64,000 nucleotides of DNA from CAZJRB01 sp964547995 (GTDB lineage Bacteria > Planctomycetota > Planctomycetia > Pirellulales > Thermoguttaceae). The position numbers and the translations under genes are program-made. Shown in pieces: positions 1-8,363 of the stretch (position 1 is the first letter of the stretch; each line of letters begins with the position of its first letter). The notes under the pieces were generated by a model. The model made no database searches and was not told the origin of the DNA. It was given only the letters and a program-made list of their open reading frames with translations. The stretch is taken from assembly GCA_964547995.1 (NCBI GenBank), contig CAZJRB010000007.1, positions 1-64,000 of the forward strand. Direction: 5' to 3'.

Positions 1-106
1 TTAAGAATAGCGAATTAAGAATAGCGAGTTAAGAATAGCGAATTAAGAATAGCGAGTTAAGAATAGCGAATTAAGAATAGCGAATTAAGAATAGCGAATT
101 AAGAAT
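1..106. repeat. 14-bp direct tandem repeat array
   Basis: Seven head-to-tail copies of a 14-base unit, TTAAGAATAGCGA followed by A or G, then a degenerate eighth copy. The unit length is constant and there are no spacers, so this is a simple tandem array and not a CRISPR array. The same word recurs, partly inverted, at 393-493. The array starts at the window edge and may extend further left. Confidence 0.9.
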
Positions 107-556
107 GGGGAAGTGGGCTCCGCCGCTAGCAGGTTTCCACCCGTCGGTCGGGGTGCGCCACGAGTAGGGGTGCGGCAAAAGGGGTAACTGGCGCTCCCCT
201 TTCGACGAAACCCTACGCGCGGCGCACCCTCCGCGCAGAACTGAACACTAGTATATCATATTTCGCCGCCCGTGTCAAGGACTTTTTTAGGCCACCCCGG
301 AAAGTCGCGCCGCAAGCCTTTCCTCGCCAACAACTTGCGCCGCCGAAAAAATCCCCGCCGCCAAGCGCCCCCTGACGGGGAGGGGAGAATTATGAATAGC
401 GAGTTAAGAATAGCGAGTTAAGAATAGCGAATAGCGAGTTAAAAATAGCGAATGAAGAGAAGAAGGGAATTCGACATTCGCTATTCGCTATTCTGAATTC
501 GAACCCCCCAGCCCCTAGTCTCCAAATCCGAAATCCGAAATCCTAAATCCTAAATC
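107..556. other. Gene-free spacer with word-like repeats
   Basis: No supportable coding region is seen. It contains the second cluster of the 14-base word (393-493) and, near 530-556, short repeats of the type ATCCGAA/ATCCTAA directly downstream of the peroxiredoxin stop codon. The part between 107 and 390 is GC-rich unique sequence in which I recognise nothing. Confidence 0.6.
393..493. repeat. Second cluster of the GAATAGCGA word, with an inverted copy
   Basis: Direct copies of the GAATAGCGA word lie at about 393-453. A perfect 16-base match at 422-437 is repeated in inverted orientation at 478-493, so the segment could form a long hairpin with a loop of about 40 bases. It is the same word as the array at 1-106. 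Confidence 0.8.
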
Positions 557-1018
557 CTAAATCCGAAGCCCCCGGACTACTGCGAGCGCCTCTTGGACGT
601 GGCGGTCGGCGGCGAACTGGGAGCTGAACTTGTGGCGGACAATACCGTCGCGGTCGATGACGTAGGTCACCCGGCCGGGCAGCAGGCCGAGCGACTTGGG
701 CACGCCGAACGCGCGGCGCAGGGCGCCGTCGCCGTCGGAGACCAGGACGAACGGGAGGCGGTGCTCGGCGGCGAAGGCGTCGTGTCGTTCGGCCGAGTCG
801 CCGCTTATGCCGATGACCACGGCCCCGGCCGCGACGAAATCCTCGTAGGCGTCGCGGAAGCTGCACACCTCTTGGGTGCAGACCGGGGTGCCGTCCTTGG
901 GATAGAAGAAGAGGACGACCGGCTGCTTGCCGCGGTATCCGGCCAGCGGCAGTTGCTCGCCCAAATGGGTCGAGAGGGTCACGTCCGGGGCGGGATCGCC
1001 AACGTCGATTCGGGGCAT
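557..1018 (-). CDS. bcp: Peroxiredoxin, Bcp/AhpC-TSA family
   Basis: 153 residues, normal for a bacterioferritin-comigratory-type (PrxQ) thiol peroxidase, which reduces hydrogen peroxide and organic peroxides in the cytoplasm using thioredoxin. The thioredoxin fold is clear: the strand VVLFFYPKD leads into the active-site segment TPVCTQEVCSF. Cys47 is the expected peroxidatic cysteine, and Cys52 five residues later is the resolving cysteine of the atypical two-cysteine PrxQ class. Thr44-Pro45 precede Cys47 as in the family. There is no signal peptide. The start is the ATG at 1018. The gene stands alone, with its 3' end facing repeat-rich spacer. The symbol bcp is by family resemblance. Confidence 0.9.
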   Translation of the reverse strand: MPRIDVGDPAPDVTLSTHLGEQLPLAGYRGKQPVVLFFYPKDGTPVCTQEVCSFRDAYEDFVAAGAVVIGISGDSAERHDAFAAEHRLPFVLVSDGDGALRRAFGVPKSLGLLPGRVTYVIDRDGIVRHKFSSQFAADRHVQEALAVVRGLRI

Positions 1019-1189
1019 TGGGGGTTATCCTTCGAGAGTCCAGAGTCCGGAGTTGAGAGGGAAAAGGGAGATTGAAAATTGAAAATTGAAAATTGTAAAC
1101 TGTAAATTAAATTGCAAATTGGGGCGAACCCAACCCCAGATCCTAAATCCCCAGTCCCCCATCCCTAATCCCTACCCCCCAGCCCCCGG

Positions 1190-1690
1190 TTACTTCTTGA
1201 CGATGTCGATACAGGAGGTTGCACATTCCATGAGCCTGATTTGCAGTTTGTTTTCGATTTCTTCGTCATCGAGATCGACTCGAAGCGGACAATCGAAGAA
1301 GGTTTTTGCCCTGCCGCGGGTGAAGAGCGACGATTTGCAGAACTCGCCGAGGACGGAGATGAGCATTTTGCCGGTCTCCGCCTGGGCAAGGAGTGTGATT
1401 CTGAACGAGCCGCCTTTGACGCTCACGGTACACTGCCATCCCTTGGGCGGGAGGCTGACCCAGGTCGGCTCGTGCCGGCACCGCAGGGCGTTGGCCAGGG
1501 CCTCGCCGGTCTGTCGGATGCCCGGCCCGAGGACGTCGCCGTGTAGCCGTTCGACGGCTCCGCGGGCGGCTTCCTGTTTCTCGCGTTGTTCTGTTTCGAG
1601 TTCGGCGTTTGGGAGTTCTTGGACCTCGATTTCCTCGAGCCGCTTTGCCAATTCGTTATCGAGTCGACGACGAAACGTCAGTTGGTCCAT
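1190..1690 (-). CDS. Conserved hypothetical protein, 166 aa
   Basis: I do not recognise a family. The start chosen is the ATG at 1690, preceded by an AAGGAA ribosome-binding site about seven bases upstream. A longer reading to 1945 would run through the tandem repeats at 1766-1890 and is rejected. The first 55 residues are charged and helical (many Glu, Arg and Lys), suggesting a short coiled coil. The rest alternates beta-like segments such as WQCTVSVKGGSFRITLLAQ with a Cys-containing C-terminus. There is no signal peptide or membrane segment, so it is probably a small cytosolic protein. Confidence 0.6.
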   Translation of the reverse strand: MDQLTFRRRLDNELAKRLEEIEVQELPNAELETEQREKQEAARGAVERLHGDVLGPGIRQTGEALANALRCRHEPTWVSLPPKGWQCTVSVKGGSFRITLLAQAETGKMLISVLGEFCKSSLFTRGRAKTFFDCPLRVDLDDEEIENKLQIRLMECATSCIDIVKK

Positions 1691-1765
1691 CAAAGAGTTC
1701 CTTTTCTGTAACACTTCGGCCGTAGGACGGCTTTGGGAAGCCGTCGCTGGGACCTCCGGGCTTTC

Positions 1766-1890
1766 GACGGCCTCGGAGGGCCGTCGTACGTCTTCTTGAC
1801 GGCTTTGGAAGGCCGTCGTACGTCTTCTTGACGGCCTTGGAAGGCCGTCGTACGTCATTCTTGACGACCTCGGAGGGCCATCGTACGGGG
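1766..1890. repeat. Tandem 32-bp palindromic repeats
   Basis: Three units of 32-33 bases begin at 1766, 1798 and 1830, and a diverged fourth begins at 1863. Each contains a self-complementary core of the type GACGGC-CTTGGAAG-GCCGTC followed by GTACGTC. A related core is present at 38940-39075. The rest of the 360-base spacer between 1691 and 2051 shows only the AAGGAG ribosome-binding site of the downstream oxidoreductase. These look like REP/ERIC-type intergenic repeats. Confidence 0.85.
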
Positions 1891-2051
1891 CATGATAGCA
1901 GGTTGGCGGGGCAGGGGGAAGAGGCCGCCGGGCGACACTTGACACGGCCGCCGGTGGGGCGCCATATTGATATGGTAAGACATGAGCCGTCTGAAGCGAG
2001 GTGTGAGGAGGAAAAATCCCGCCAGTACCCGCACGAAAAGGAGCGAAGACA

Positions 2052-3338
2052 ATGGCCGATCATTCACGACGCACGTTTCTCCGCCGGGCTTCGGGGGCCG
2101 CGGTGCTGGGCGGTTTGTCGCTTGGCCGAAGCGCGCACGCCGCCGGCAAGCAGGAGATCAAGATCGGGATGATCGGGTGCGGCGGGCGGTGCTCGGGCGC
2201 GGCCGCCGGGGCGCTGAGCGTGGGCAAGGACGTCAAGCTGGCCGGCATGACCGACGTCTTCGAGAACCGGATGCAAGGCAAGCGGGATTATTTCAAGAAG
2301 CGGTTTCCGGGCCAGTTCGTCGCCACCGACGATGCGTGCGCGTTCGGTCTGGACGGCTACAAGGCGGTGATCGAGGCGAGCGACGCGGTGTTGATCGCCT
2401 GCTCGTCGAAGTACCATTCCTTCTACGCCGGGGAGGCGGTCGCGGCGGGCAAGCACGTCTTTATCGAGAAGCCGCACGCGATCGATCCGGGCGGGTGTCG
2501 GCGGTTGAGGCGGGTTTGCGACCTGGCCAAGGAGAAGAACGTCTCGATCGTGTCGGGCCACGAGAGCCGTTACTCGCTGGCCTACCAGGCACAGGTCAAG
2601 CAGATCCACGCCGGGGCGATCGGCGACGTGGTGGCGATCCAGTCGATGTTTCTGCGGGCCCCGTACCGGACCGTCGCGCGCGATCCGAAACTTTCGGAAA
2701 CGGAGTACCAGTTTTCGAACTGGTACCACTTCCGCTGGCTTTCGGGCGACGACGTGACGCAGTCGCTGGTACACAACCTGGACCGGATGCGGTGGGTGCT
2801 GCGCGAGGAGAACCCGACCTGGTGTTTTGGTTTGGGCGGGCGCTCGACCTCGTTCGGCGAGGTTTACGGCGACATGTTCGACCACGACACGGTCGTCTAC
2901 GAACTGAAGAGCGGGCCGCGGATTTACGCGATGTGCCAGACCCGGGCCGGGTGCTATCCCAAGTGGGACGACATCATCATGGGCACGAAGGGCGTGTGCC
3001 ACTGGACGGCCTGCCGGATCGAGGGCGAGACGGACTGGCGATACCGGGGGCCCAAAAACGACCCGCACACCGAGGAGCAGAAGATTCTGATCGGCTCGAT
3101 CCGCGACGGCAAGCCGGTCAACCACCGCGACACGATGATCGACAGCACCTACACGGCGATCATGGGGCAGTTGGCCTGCTACTCGGGCAAGCCGGTTACG
3201 TGGGAGCAGGTGACGGCGGCCGATTTCGAGTTTGAGCCGAAGGTGGCCGACGCGAGGCTCGACATGCCGGCGCCGACGAAACCGGACGCGACGGGCAACT
3301 ACCCGTTGCCGAAGCCGGGGTTCACAAAGTACTTTTGA
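2052..3338 (+). CDS. Gfo/Idh/MocA family oxidoreductase, Tat-exported
   Basis: 428 residues. The N-terminus has a twin-arginine signal (SRRTFLRR, residues 5-12) followed by an Ala/Gly/Leu-rich hydrophobic stretch, so export of a folded, cofactor-loaded enzyme is likely. The Rossmann NAD(P)-binding motif IGMIGCGGR lies at about residues 38-46, and the family EKP motif at about 139-141 (FIEKPHA). The second half is the GFO/IDH/MocA C-terminal substrate domain. Enzymes of this family oxidise or reduce sugars and inositols; the substrate here cannot be read. Planctomycetes carry many Tat-tagged copies. A good AAGGAG site precedes the ATG at 2052. The next gene, for a xylose-isomerase-like protein, follows 57 bases downstream, and the two probably act on related sugars. 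Confidence 0.9.
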   Translation: MADHSRRTFLRRASGAAVLGGLSLGRSAHAAGKQEIKIGMIGCGGRCSGAAAGALSVGKDVKLAGMTDVFENRMQGKRDYFKKRFPGQFVATDDACAFGLDGYKAVIEASDAVLIACSSKYHSFYAGEAVAAGKHVFIEKPHAIDPGGCRRLRRVCDLAKEKNVSIVSGHESRYSLAYQAQVKQIHAGAIGDVVAIQSMFLRAPYRTVARDPKLSETEYQFSNWYHFRWLSGDDVTQSLVHNLDRMRWVLREENPTWCFGLGGRSTSFGEVYGDMFDHDTVVYELKSGPRIYAMCQTRAGCYPKWDDIIMGTKGVCHWTACRIEGETDWRYRGPKNDPHTEEQKILIGSIRDGKPVNHRDTMIDSTYTAIMGQLACYSGKPVTWEQVTAADFEFEPKVADARLDMPAPTKPDATGNYPLPKPGFTKYF

Positions 3339-3395
3339 GGTGTGGCGCCGGCGAGATGACCGTTGACGGGAAACGAAAAGCGAAGGAGGCGAACG

Positions 3396-4271
3396 ATGCG
3401 GTTGAGATGGAAGTATTGGGCGGTTGCGGCGGTGGCGCTCGGGACGTTTGCACCCGGCGGGGCGGGCCTTGCGGGCGAAACGCCGCCGCCGGCGCCGGAG
3501 CTCTACGGGTTTTGCATGGAGACGCACGATGCGAAGCGGCGGTCGATTCCGGAACAGGCCAAGATGCTCCGCGAACTCGGCTTCGACGGGGCCGGCTATC
3601 CCCTTTGGTTCGGCAAGGAGCTCGACGCAAATCTTCGGACGCTCGACGATGCCGGGCTGAAGGTCTATCTGCTGTTCACCAAGATCAAGCTGTCGTCGAA
3701 GGATCGGCCCTACGATCCGCGGATTGCGGAGGCGTTCCGGAAGCTCAAGGGGCGGCCGGTGACGATCAGCGTGTTGCTGGTGGGATTTCCGCCGGGTGAC
3801 CCGCGGGGCGAAGAGCCGGCGGTCGAGGCACTCCGCCGGCTCGGCGACCTGGCCGCGGAATCGGGGCTGAGGATATCGATCTATCACCACACGGGCGACT
3901 GGACGCAAAGCCTGCTGCATGCGCTTCGGGTCGTGAAAAAGGTGAATCATCCGCAGGTCGGGGTGAACTTCAATCTCTGTCATTGGCTGAAGATCGACGG
4001 CGAGAAGGACTACCGGCCGGTGCTGCGCGAGAACGCCGGGAAGATCTTCGCCGTCACGATCAACGGTGCGAAGCTCGGCTCGAAGGCGTGGACGGACGGG
4101 CTGATCCAGCCGCTCGACCGGGGCGACTTCGACAACCGCGAGCTGCTGAAGACGCTCCGCGAGATCGGCTACCGCGGCCCGGTCGGGCTGATGTGCTACG
4201 GCATACGCGGCGACGCCCGCGAGCACCTCGGTCGCTCGATGAAGGCGTGGAAGACGTGGCACGCGCAGTAG
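3396..4271 (+). CDS. Secreted sugar phosphate isomerase/epimerase-like TIM-barrel protein
   Basis: 291 residues from the ATG at 3396, which has a strong AAGGAGG site seven bases upstream. An in-frame TTG at 3363 would add 11 basic residues and lacks such a site. A signal peptide covers about residues 1-27. The body looks like the xylose-isomerase-like AP-endonuclease-2 TIM barrel: alternating strands and helices with polar residues at strand ends (ISIYHHTGDW, VGVNFNLCHWL, VGLMCYG). The His, Asn and Glu residues expected for metal binding in isomerases are only partly evident, so activity is uncertain. It is probably co-transcribed with the upstream Gfo/Idh/MocA gene, a frequent pairing in sugar interconversion. 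Confidence 0.8.
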   Translation: MRLRWKYWAVAAVALGTFAPGGAGLAGETPPPAPELYGFCMETHDAKRRSIPEQAKMLRELGFDGAGYPLWFGKELDANLRTLDDAGLKVYLLFTKIKLSSKDRPYDPRIAEAFRKLKGRPVTISVLLVGFPPGDPRGEEPAVEALRRLGDLAAESGLRISIYHHTGDWTQSLLHALRVVKKVNHPQVGVNFNLCHWLKIDGEKDYRPVLRENAGKIFAVTINGAKLGSKAWTDGLIQPLDRGDFDNRELLKTLREIGYRGPVGLMCYGIRGDAREHLGRSMKAWKTWHAQ

Positions 4272-4288
4272 CGGCAGGCGGGCGGGCT

Positions 4289-5197
4289 TCAGCCGGCCTT
4301 TTTGGTTTGGCTCTTGTCCGTTAGGACGCGGCCGCGAGGGTCTTTCTCTTTTGCACGGCGGTAGCCGTACTCGACCAGTTCGCGCATATCGAACCGGAAT
4401 CGCTTCTTTTTTGAAATTTTTCCGGCCCGCCGCGCGAGGTCTTCTTGCCCGATCTGCTGCTTGCGCGGCAGTGCCATGAGGATATGGTTGCCGGCGCCCC
4501 GGACGTCCAGGATGTAGAGTTCGTCGAACACGTCCTGATAGGTCCGGACCATGGAATCGTGGAGTGGATTGGAGTGACGGCCCCAGATATTTCCGACGGC
4601 GACGCCTTGCGGGGTCAGCGCGCGGCGGACGGCCTGGAGGAACTCCCGCGTCGCGAGGTGGTAGGGGATATTCTCGGAGCCGTAGGCATCGAGGAAGATG
4701 ATGTCGTAGGGATCGCGGCACTCCTCGATGAACCGCCGCCCGTCGGCCACGTGGGCTCGCATGGTGGAATCCTCGCGGAACCCGAAGAACTTCTTTGCCA
4801 CGGTGACCACGTCCGGATCGATATCGACCGCGTCGATCGTCGTTTTCGGGTAATGCTTGTGTAGGAAGCTTGGGATCGTGCCGCCGCCGAGCCCGACGAT
4901 CAGCACCCGCTGCGGCTTTTCGACGAGTGCGAGCGCGACGGGCATGACCCGCGTATAGGGTAGTTCGAGGTGGTCGGGGTCGCCGACCTTGACGACGCTC
5001 TGGCGGACGCCGCCGTTTTCGAACAGCAAGGTGCGCAGCCCCCGGCCGTCCTCGGCAACTGTGATGGAATTGTAGGGCGAATCCTTCTGGTAGAGGATTT
5101 TCCGTTCCGCCGCGGCGGCGGGACAAAGGATCGTCGCGACGGCGCACAGTGCGAGGACCGCCGGAAATCCGCGGTGAAACAGCTTTCGACAGTTCAT
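4289..5197 (-). CDS. Exported spermidine-synthase-like methyltransferase-fold protein
   Basis: 302 residues from the ATG at 5197. The N-terminus (about residues 1-30) is a signal peptide ending in a run of alanines. The body has the Rossmann fold of spermidine synthases: the glycine-rich nucleotide-binding loop VLIVGLGGGTIP, the acidic strand end DAVDIDPDVV, and LDAYGSENIPYHL at the position of the spermidine-synthase active-site loop. That loop departs from the usual D-S-[ST]-D-P pattern, so polyamine synthesis is not assured. Exported or membrane-fused proteins of this type are common and mostly uncharacterised. The gene converges with the xylose-isomerase-like gene, leaving 17 bases between stops. 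A palindromic element (5223-5297) separates it from the next gene upstream. Confidence 0.8.
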   Translation of the reverse strand: MNCRKLFHRGFPAVLALCAVATILCPAAAAERKILYQKDSPYNSITVAEDGRGLRTLLFENGGVRQSVVKVGDPDHLELPYTRVMPVALALVEKPQRVLIVGLGGGTIPSFLHKHYPKTTIDAVDIDPDVVTVAKKFFGFREDSTMRAHVADGRRFIEECRDPYDIIFLDAYGSENIPYHLATREFLQAVRRALTPQGVAVGNIWGRHSNPLHDSMVRTYQDVFDELYILDVRGAGNHILMALPRKQQIGQEDLARRAGKISKKKRFRFDMRELVEYGYRRAKEKDPRGRVLTDKSQTKKAG

Positions 5198-5222
5198 AGG
5201 TCGGCGCCTCAGGTGAAAGGAA

Positions 5223-5297
5223 GGGGTCGGGTCCAAGTTTTCGGCCAACGATTGACGTGAAAAACACGTTGGCTCGCCGAAAATTGGACCAGACCCC
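5223..5297. repeat. 75-bp imperfect palindrome (REP-like element)
   Basis: The left arm starting GGGGTCGGGTCCAAG at 5223 is matched by an inverted right arm ending at 5297 (TTGGACCAGACCCC). The arms continue inward through TTTTCGGC/GCCGAAAA and CAACG/CGTTG to a small ACGTG-aaaaa-CACGT hairpin at 5255-5269. A few mismatches and bulges interrupt the pairing. It occupies most of the gap between two minus-strand genes. Confidence 0.85.
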
Positions 5298-5315
5298 GAC
5301 TTTCTCAACGGACGG

Positions 5316-6701
5316 CTAGCTCGGCAGCCTCCATGGTTCCCGGTATGCCCGGCGGAGCATTCGGGCGGCCTCGTCGTTGCCGATGATCTGCTCCTTGTCG
5401 GGGTCCCACTCGAAGCCGTCGATGCCGAGTTGCATGGCGATGTTGCCCAGGTGGCAGATGGTGATCGAGCGGTGGGCGACCTCGGCGGGGGCAATCGGCT
5501 CCTTGCGCGAGATCACGCAGTCGATAAAGTTGCGGAAGTGGTGGTTGCTTTCGTAAAGGTGGATTTCGTTGGGGCCGATTTTGGTATCGAGGATGGCCTT
5601 GGGCTTGGCGTCGTGGCGACCGCGGTTGGCCCAGACTTCGCCTTCGGTGCCCTTCCACGTCACGCCGCCGCGGAGCCGGTTGGAAATCGCCAAGGTCACG
5701 CCGTTGCGATAGACGGCCTCGAAGTAATATTCGGTGGCGGTGTCCCAAACGGGATCGGGCGGGAAAGTGCCCTTGGCGGCCTGGATCTTTACGGGGCCGG
5801 TCCGCTCGGTGCCCATTCCCCATTGGGCACAGTCGGGATGATGGCCGCCCCAGTCGGTCAACTGGCCGCCCGAATAGTCGAACACCCAGCGGAAGTTCAC
5901 GCCGCACCGGGCGGGACAGTAGTAAGAGTAGGGCGCGGGGCCGAGCCACATGTTGTAGTCGAACCCGTCGGGCACCTCCTCGGGTTGTTTCCGGTTGCCG
6001 TTCTTGCCGTAATCGGGTCGTCCGCCCGGCAAACCGCACTCGACTCGTTCGAGTTTGCCGATCCGTCCGTTGCGGACCAGCTCGGCGGCGCGGCGGAAGT
6101 TGCGGTCGCTCCGCTGCTGGCTGCCGGTCTGAAAGACCACACCGTATTGCTCGACGGCGTTTGCCATGGCCCGGCCGTCGGCCACCGTCAAGGCAAGCGG
6201 CTTCTGGCAGTAGATGTCCTTGCCCGCCTCGCAGGCCGCGACAACCAACGCGGCGTGCCAGTGGTCGGGGGTGGCGATCTCGACCGCGTCGATGTCTTCG
6301 CGGCCGAGCAGCTCGCGGAAATCGACGTAGGCGCCGCAGCCCTTGTACTTGCCCGAACGTTTGGCGTCGGCGTAGTGTTTCTCGACTCGCCGTCTTGCGG
6401 GTTCACGGCCGCGTACGCTGCCGGCCCAGTAGCCGGGGCCCTCGCGGTTGACGTCGCAGACGGCCACGACTTGTGTGCGGTTGTCGCCCAGGAACGCCCC
6501 CATGTCATTGCTCCCCTGGTTGCCGGTGCCGATCATCCCGACCGCAATCCGGCCGCTTGGTGCGACGTTTCCTTCCGCTCCGACGGCGGCAGCGGACACG
6601 AGATAGGGGGCTGCGATTGCTCCGGCGCCGAAGCCACCCGCCCGTGCGAGGAACCGGCGACGCGAGTAACCCCGGCCGTGAGTGTCATGCTTCTTGTTCA
6701 T
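5316..6701 (-). CDS. Gfo/Idh/MocA family oxidoreductase, Tat-exported
   Basis: 461 residues from the ATG at 6701. A twin-arginine signal (YSRRRFLAR, residues 12-20) is followed by a hydrophobic stretch ending near AAAVGAEG. The Rossmann motif VGMIGTGNQG follows, then the family loop as YCQKPLAL, with Gln replacing the Glu of the classical EKP motif; this variant is frequent in planctomycete members. The C-terminal half (WWxGPAP-like, DWGGHHPDCAQW, HFRNFIDCV) is typical of the long Gfo/Idh/MocA proteins with a C-terminal bacterial-type domain. It probably oxidises or reduces a sugar derivative in the periplasm or beyond the inner membrane. The substrate is unknown. It is distinct from the oxidoreductase at 2052-3338. 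Confidence 0.88.
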   Translation of the reverse strand: MNKKHDTHGRGYSRRRFLARAGGFGAGAIAAPYLVSAAAVGAEGNVAPSGRIAVGMIGTGNQGSNDMGAFLGDNRTQVVAVCDVNREGPGYWAGSVRGREPARRRVEKHYADAKRSGKYKGCGAYVDFRELLGREDIDAVEIATPDHWHAALVVAACEAGKDIYCQKPLALTVADGRAMANAVEQYGVVFQTGSQQRSDRNFRRAAELVRNGRIGKLERVECGLPGGRPDYGKNGNRKQPEEVPDGFDYNMWLGPAPYSYYCPARCGVNFRWVFDYSGGQLTDWGGHHPDCAQWGMGTERTGPVKIQAAKGTFPPDPVWDTATEYYFEAVYRNGVTLAISNRLRGGVTWKGTEGEVWANRGRHDAKPKAILDTKIGPNEIHLYESNHHFRNFIDCVISRKEPIAPAEVAHRSITICHLGNIAMQLGIDGFEWDPDKEQIIGNDEAARMLRRAYREPWRLPS

Positions 6702-6947
6702 CGTAGTCTTCCGGGAAACACGGATCATGGCCGCCGCAACTGCCGGGCAGCCTAAAGTGCAGTATAACCGATCCGGGCCACGGTGCAAGCGGCGGGTCCC
6801 GGAGCCGGTCACCTCCCGTAACGGGTGGGTTCCGGCGGGATTTCCTCGATCATCACCGGTTGTTTCTCGGAGTACCGCTTTGCCGGCCTATCGGGTAGAA
6901 TGGAGTATGGCAATGTGAAATTTTCTTCGGTTCTCGGGTGATACGAA

Positions 6948-8297
6948 ATGAAACGACTTTTGCGGGTATCGTTGGCGGCTATTGCGATCTTACCGGCACT
7001 CCTTGCCGCGGGGGCACTTGCCCAGAAGCCCAAGACGGACACCCGTCGGGTCGAGCTGCGGCGTACGCCGGCGGTTGAGGTCTTCAGCAAGTGGAAGGAC
7101 TCGGTCGTCTACCTGACGGGGCCGATGATCCGTTCGACGGTGCCGTCGACGGCGGAGTTTTTCGCCCTGCCGCAGAAGGAGAACGTGATCAATCTCGGCA
7201 GCGGGTTCGTAGTTCACCCGACCGGGTACATCTTGACCAACGCCCACGCGACCGAGCAGGTCATTTCGCTGAAGGTTTCGTTGAGCGACGGGCGGAAGCT
7301 CCCGGCGGAGTTGATCACGGTGGTCCACCACCAAGACCTTGCGCTGGTGAAAGTGAAACCGCCGGAACCGCTCGCGGCGGTCGAGTTGGCCGCGGCCGGT
7401 GACCTGATGATCGGCGAGCCGGTAATCGTGATTGCCCACCCGCACGGCCTGTTGCACACCTGCACGGCGGGCACGCTCAGCGCGGTCGACCGGGCGACCA
7501 ACCCGAGCGGCTTGCCGGGGGTTACGTTGCGCGGGCTGATTCAGACCGACGCGAGCGTGAACGCGGGCAGCTCCGGCGGGCCGTGGTTCAACGTGCTCGG
7601 CGAAGCGATCGGCATGACCGTCTCGCGAAAAAGCGATTCCGAGAACATCGCCTTCGGCGTGCCGGCTGCCACGATCCGCAACATGCTGCCGCGGATGCTC
7701 GATGCCGAACGCCGTTACGGAATCACCACCGGCATGGTCGTCTCGTCGCTCGGGCCGTGCAAGGTGGTCTCGATGGGCAAGGACTCGCCGGCGTATCGAT
7801 CGGGATTGCACGCCGGCGATCAACTGGTGGCCATCGACGGGAAACCGATCCAAAGCGGCAGCGATTTTCATTTCGGCCTGGTGGGACACAAGCCGGGTGA
7901 GAAGCTGAAGATCAAGTTCCGCCGCGGCGAGCGGTTCTATACCGCCACGCTCACGCTGGCGAATCGCAACAAGCCGGACGGGGCGGCACTGCTGAGAGAA
8001 AAATACGGCCTGACCGCGGTTCCCCTCGATAGAGAAAAAGCCAAAGCAACGGCGCTTCGCGTGCGACGCGGAGTGGTCATCACCAAGGTGCTCGGGGGGC
8101 TCTACGACCGGCTCGAAAACCCGCCGCTGCCGGGCGACGTCCTCGCGCGGATCAACTACATCCGACCCCGCGACCTCGATCACGTCGGTATCCTGCTGGA
8201 TCGGATTCCGCCGGGCCAACCCGCCGAAATGGTCTTGTTGCGGCTTAGGAATAACATCGCCACGCGGGTGGATCTGACGGTGACGGCGCGGGAGTAA
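6948..8297 (+). CDS. HtrA/Deg-type trypsin-like serine protease with PDZ domains
   Basis: 449 residues with a signal peptide (about 1-25). The chymotrypsin-fold protease domain spans about residues 45-240 and keeps the full triad: His100 in TNAHA, Asp130 in HHQDLALV, and Ser209 in NAGSSGGP. A PDZ domain follows at about 250-335 (YRSGLHAGDQLVAIDGKPI), and a second PDZ-like segment covers about 340-445. HtrA proteases degrade or refold damaged exported proteins in the periplasm. The length and domain order match DegP/DegQ-like enzymes, though the substrate cannot be predicted. The start is the ATG at 6948. The gene is followed 66 bases later by a Uma2-family gene, probably not functionally linked. 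Confidence 0.9.
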   Translation: MKRLLRVSLAAIAILPALLAAGALAQKPKTDTRRVELRRTPAVEVFSKWKDSVVYLTGPMIRSTVPSTAEFFALPQKENVINLGSGFVVHPTGYILTNAHATEQVISLKVSLSDGRKLPAELITVVHHQDLALVKVKPPEPLAAVELAAAGDLMIGEPVIVIAHPHGLLHTCTAGTLSAVDRATNPSGLPGVTLRGLIQTDASVNAGSSGGPWFNVLGEAIGMTVSRKSDSENIAFGVPAATIRNMLPRMLDAERRYGITTGMVVSSLGPCKVVSMGKDSPAYRSGLHAGDQLVAIDGKPIQSGSDFHFGLVGHKPGEKLKIKFRRGERFYTATLTLANRNKPDGAALLREKYGLTAVPLDREKAKATALRVRRGVVITKVLGGLYDRLENPPLPGDVLARINYIRPRDLDHVGILLDRIPPGQPAEMVLLRLRNNIATRVDLTVTARE

Positions 8298-8363
8298 GGT
8301 GGTATAATCGGAGGTGGAAAGAGACAACGCATGTCCTTCCCCCCTCTATAGAGGACTGTTCTG

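Noticed and set aside
1..106. CRISPR-like repeats
   Set aside because: Repeat unit is 14 bases with no spacers between copies and no cas genes nearby; it is a simple tandem array.
1690..1945. Longer N-terminus for the unknown protein at 1190-1690
   Set aside because: The extension is translated tandem-repeat DNA and the internal ATG has a clear ribosome-binding site.
2064..5267. Very long minus-strand open frame (over 1000 codons)
   Set aside because: It runs antisense across several well-supported genes, is extremely Arg/Pro-rich, and shows no domain. It is an artefact of high GC at third positions.
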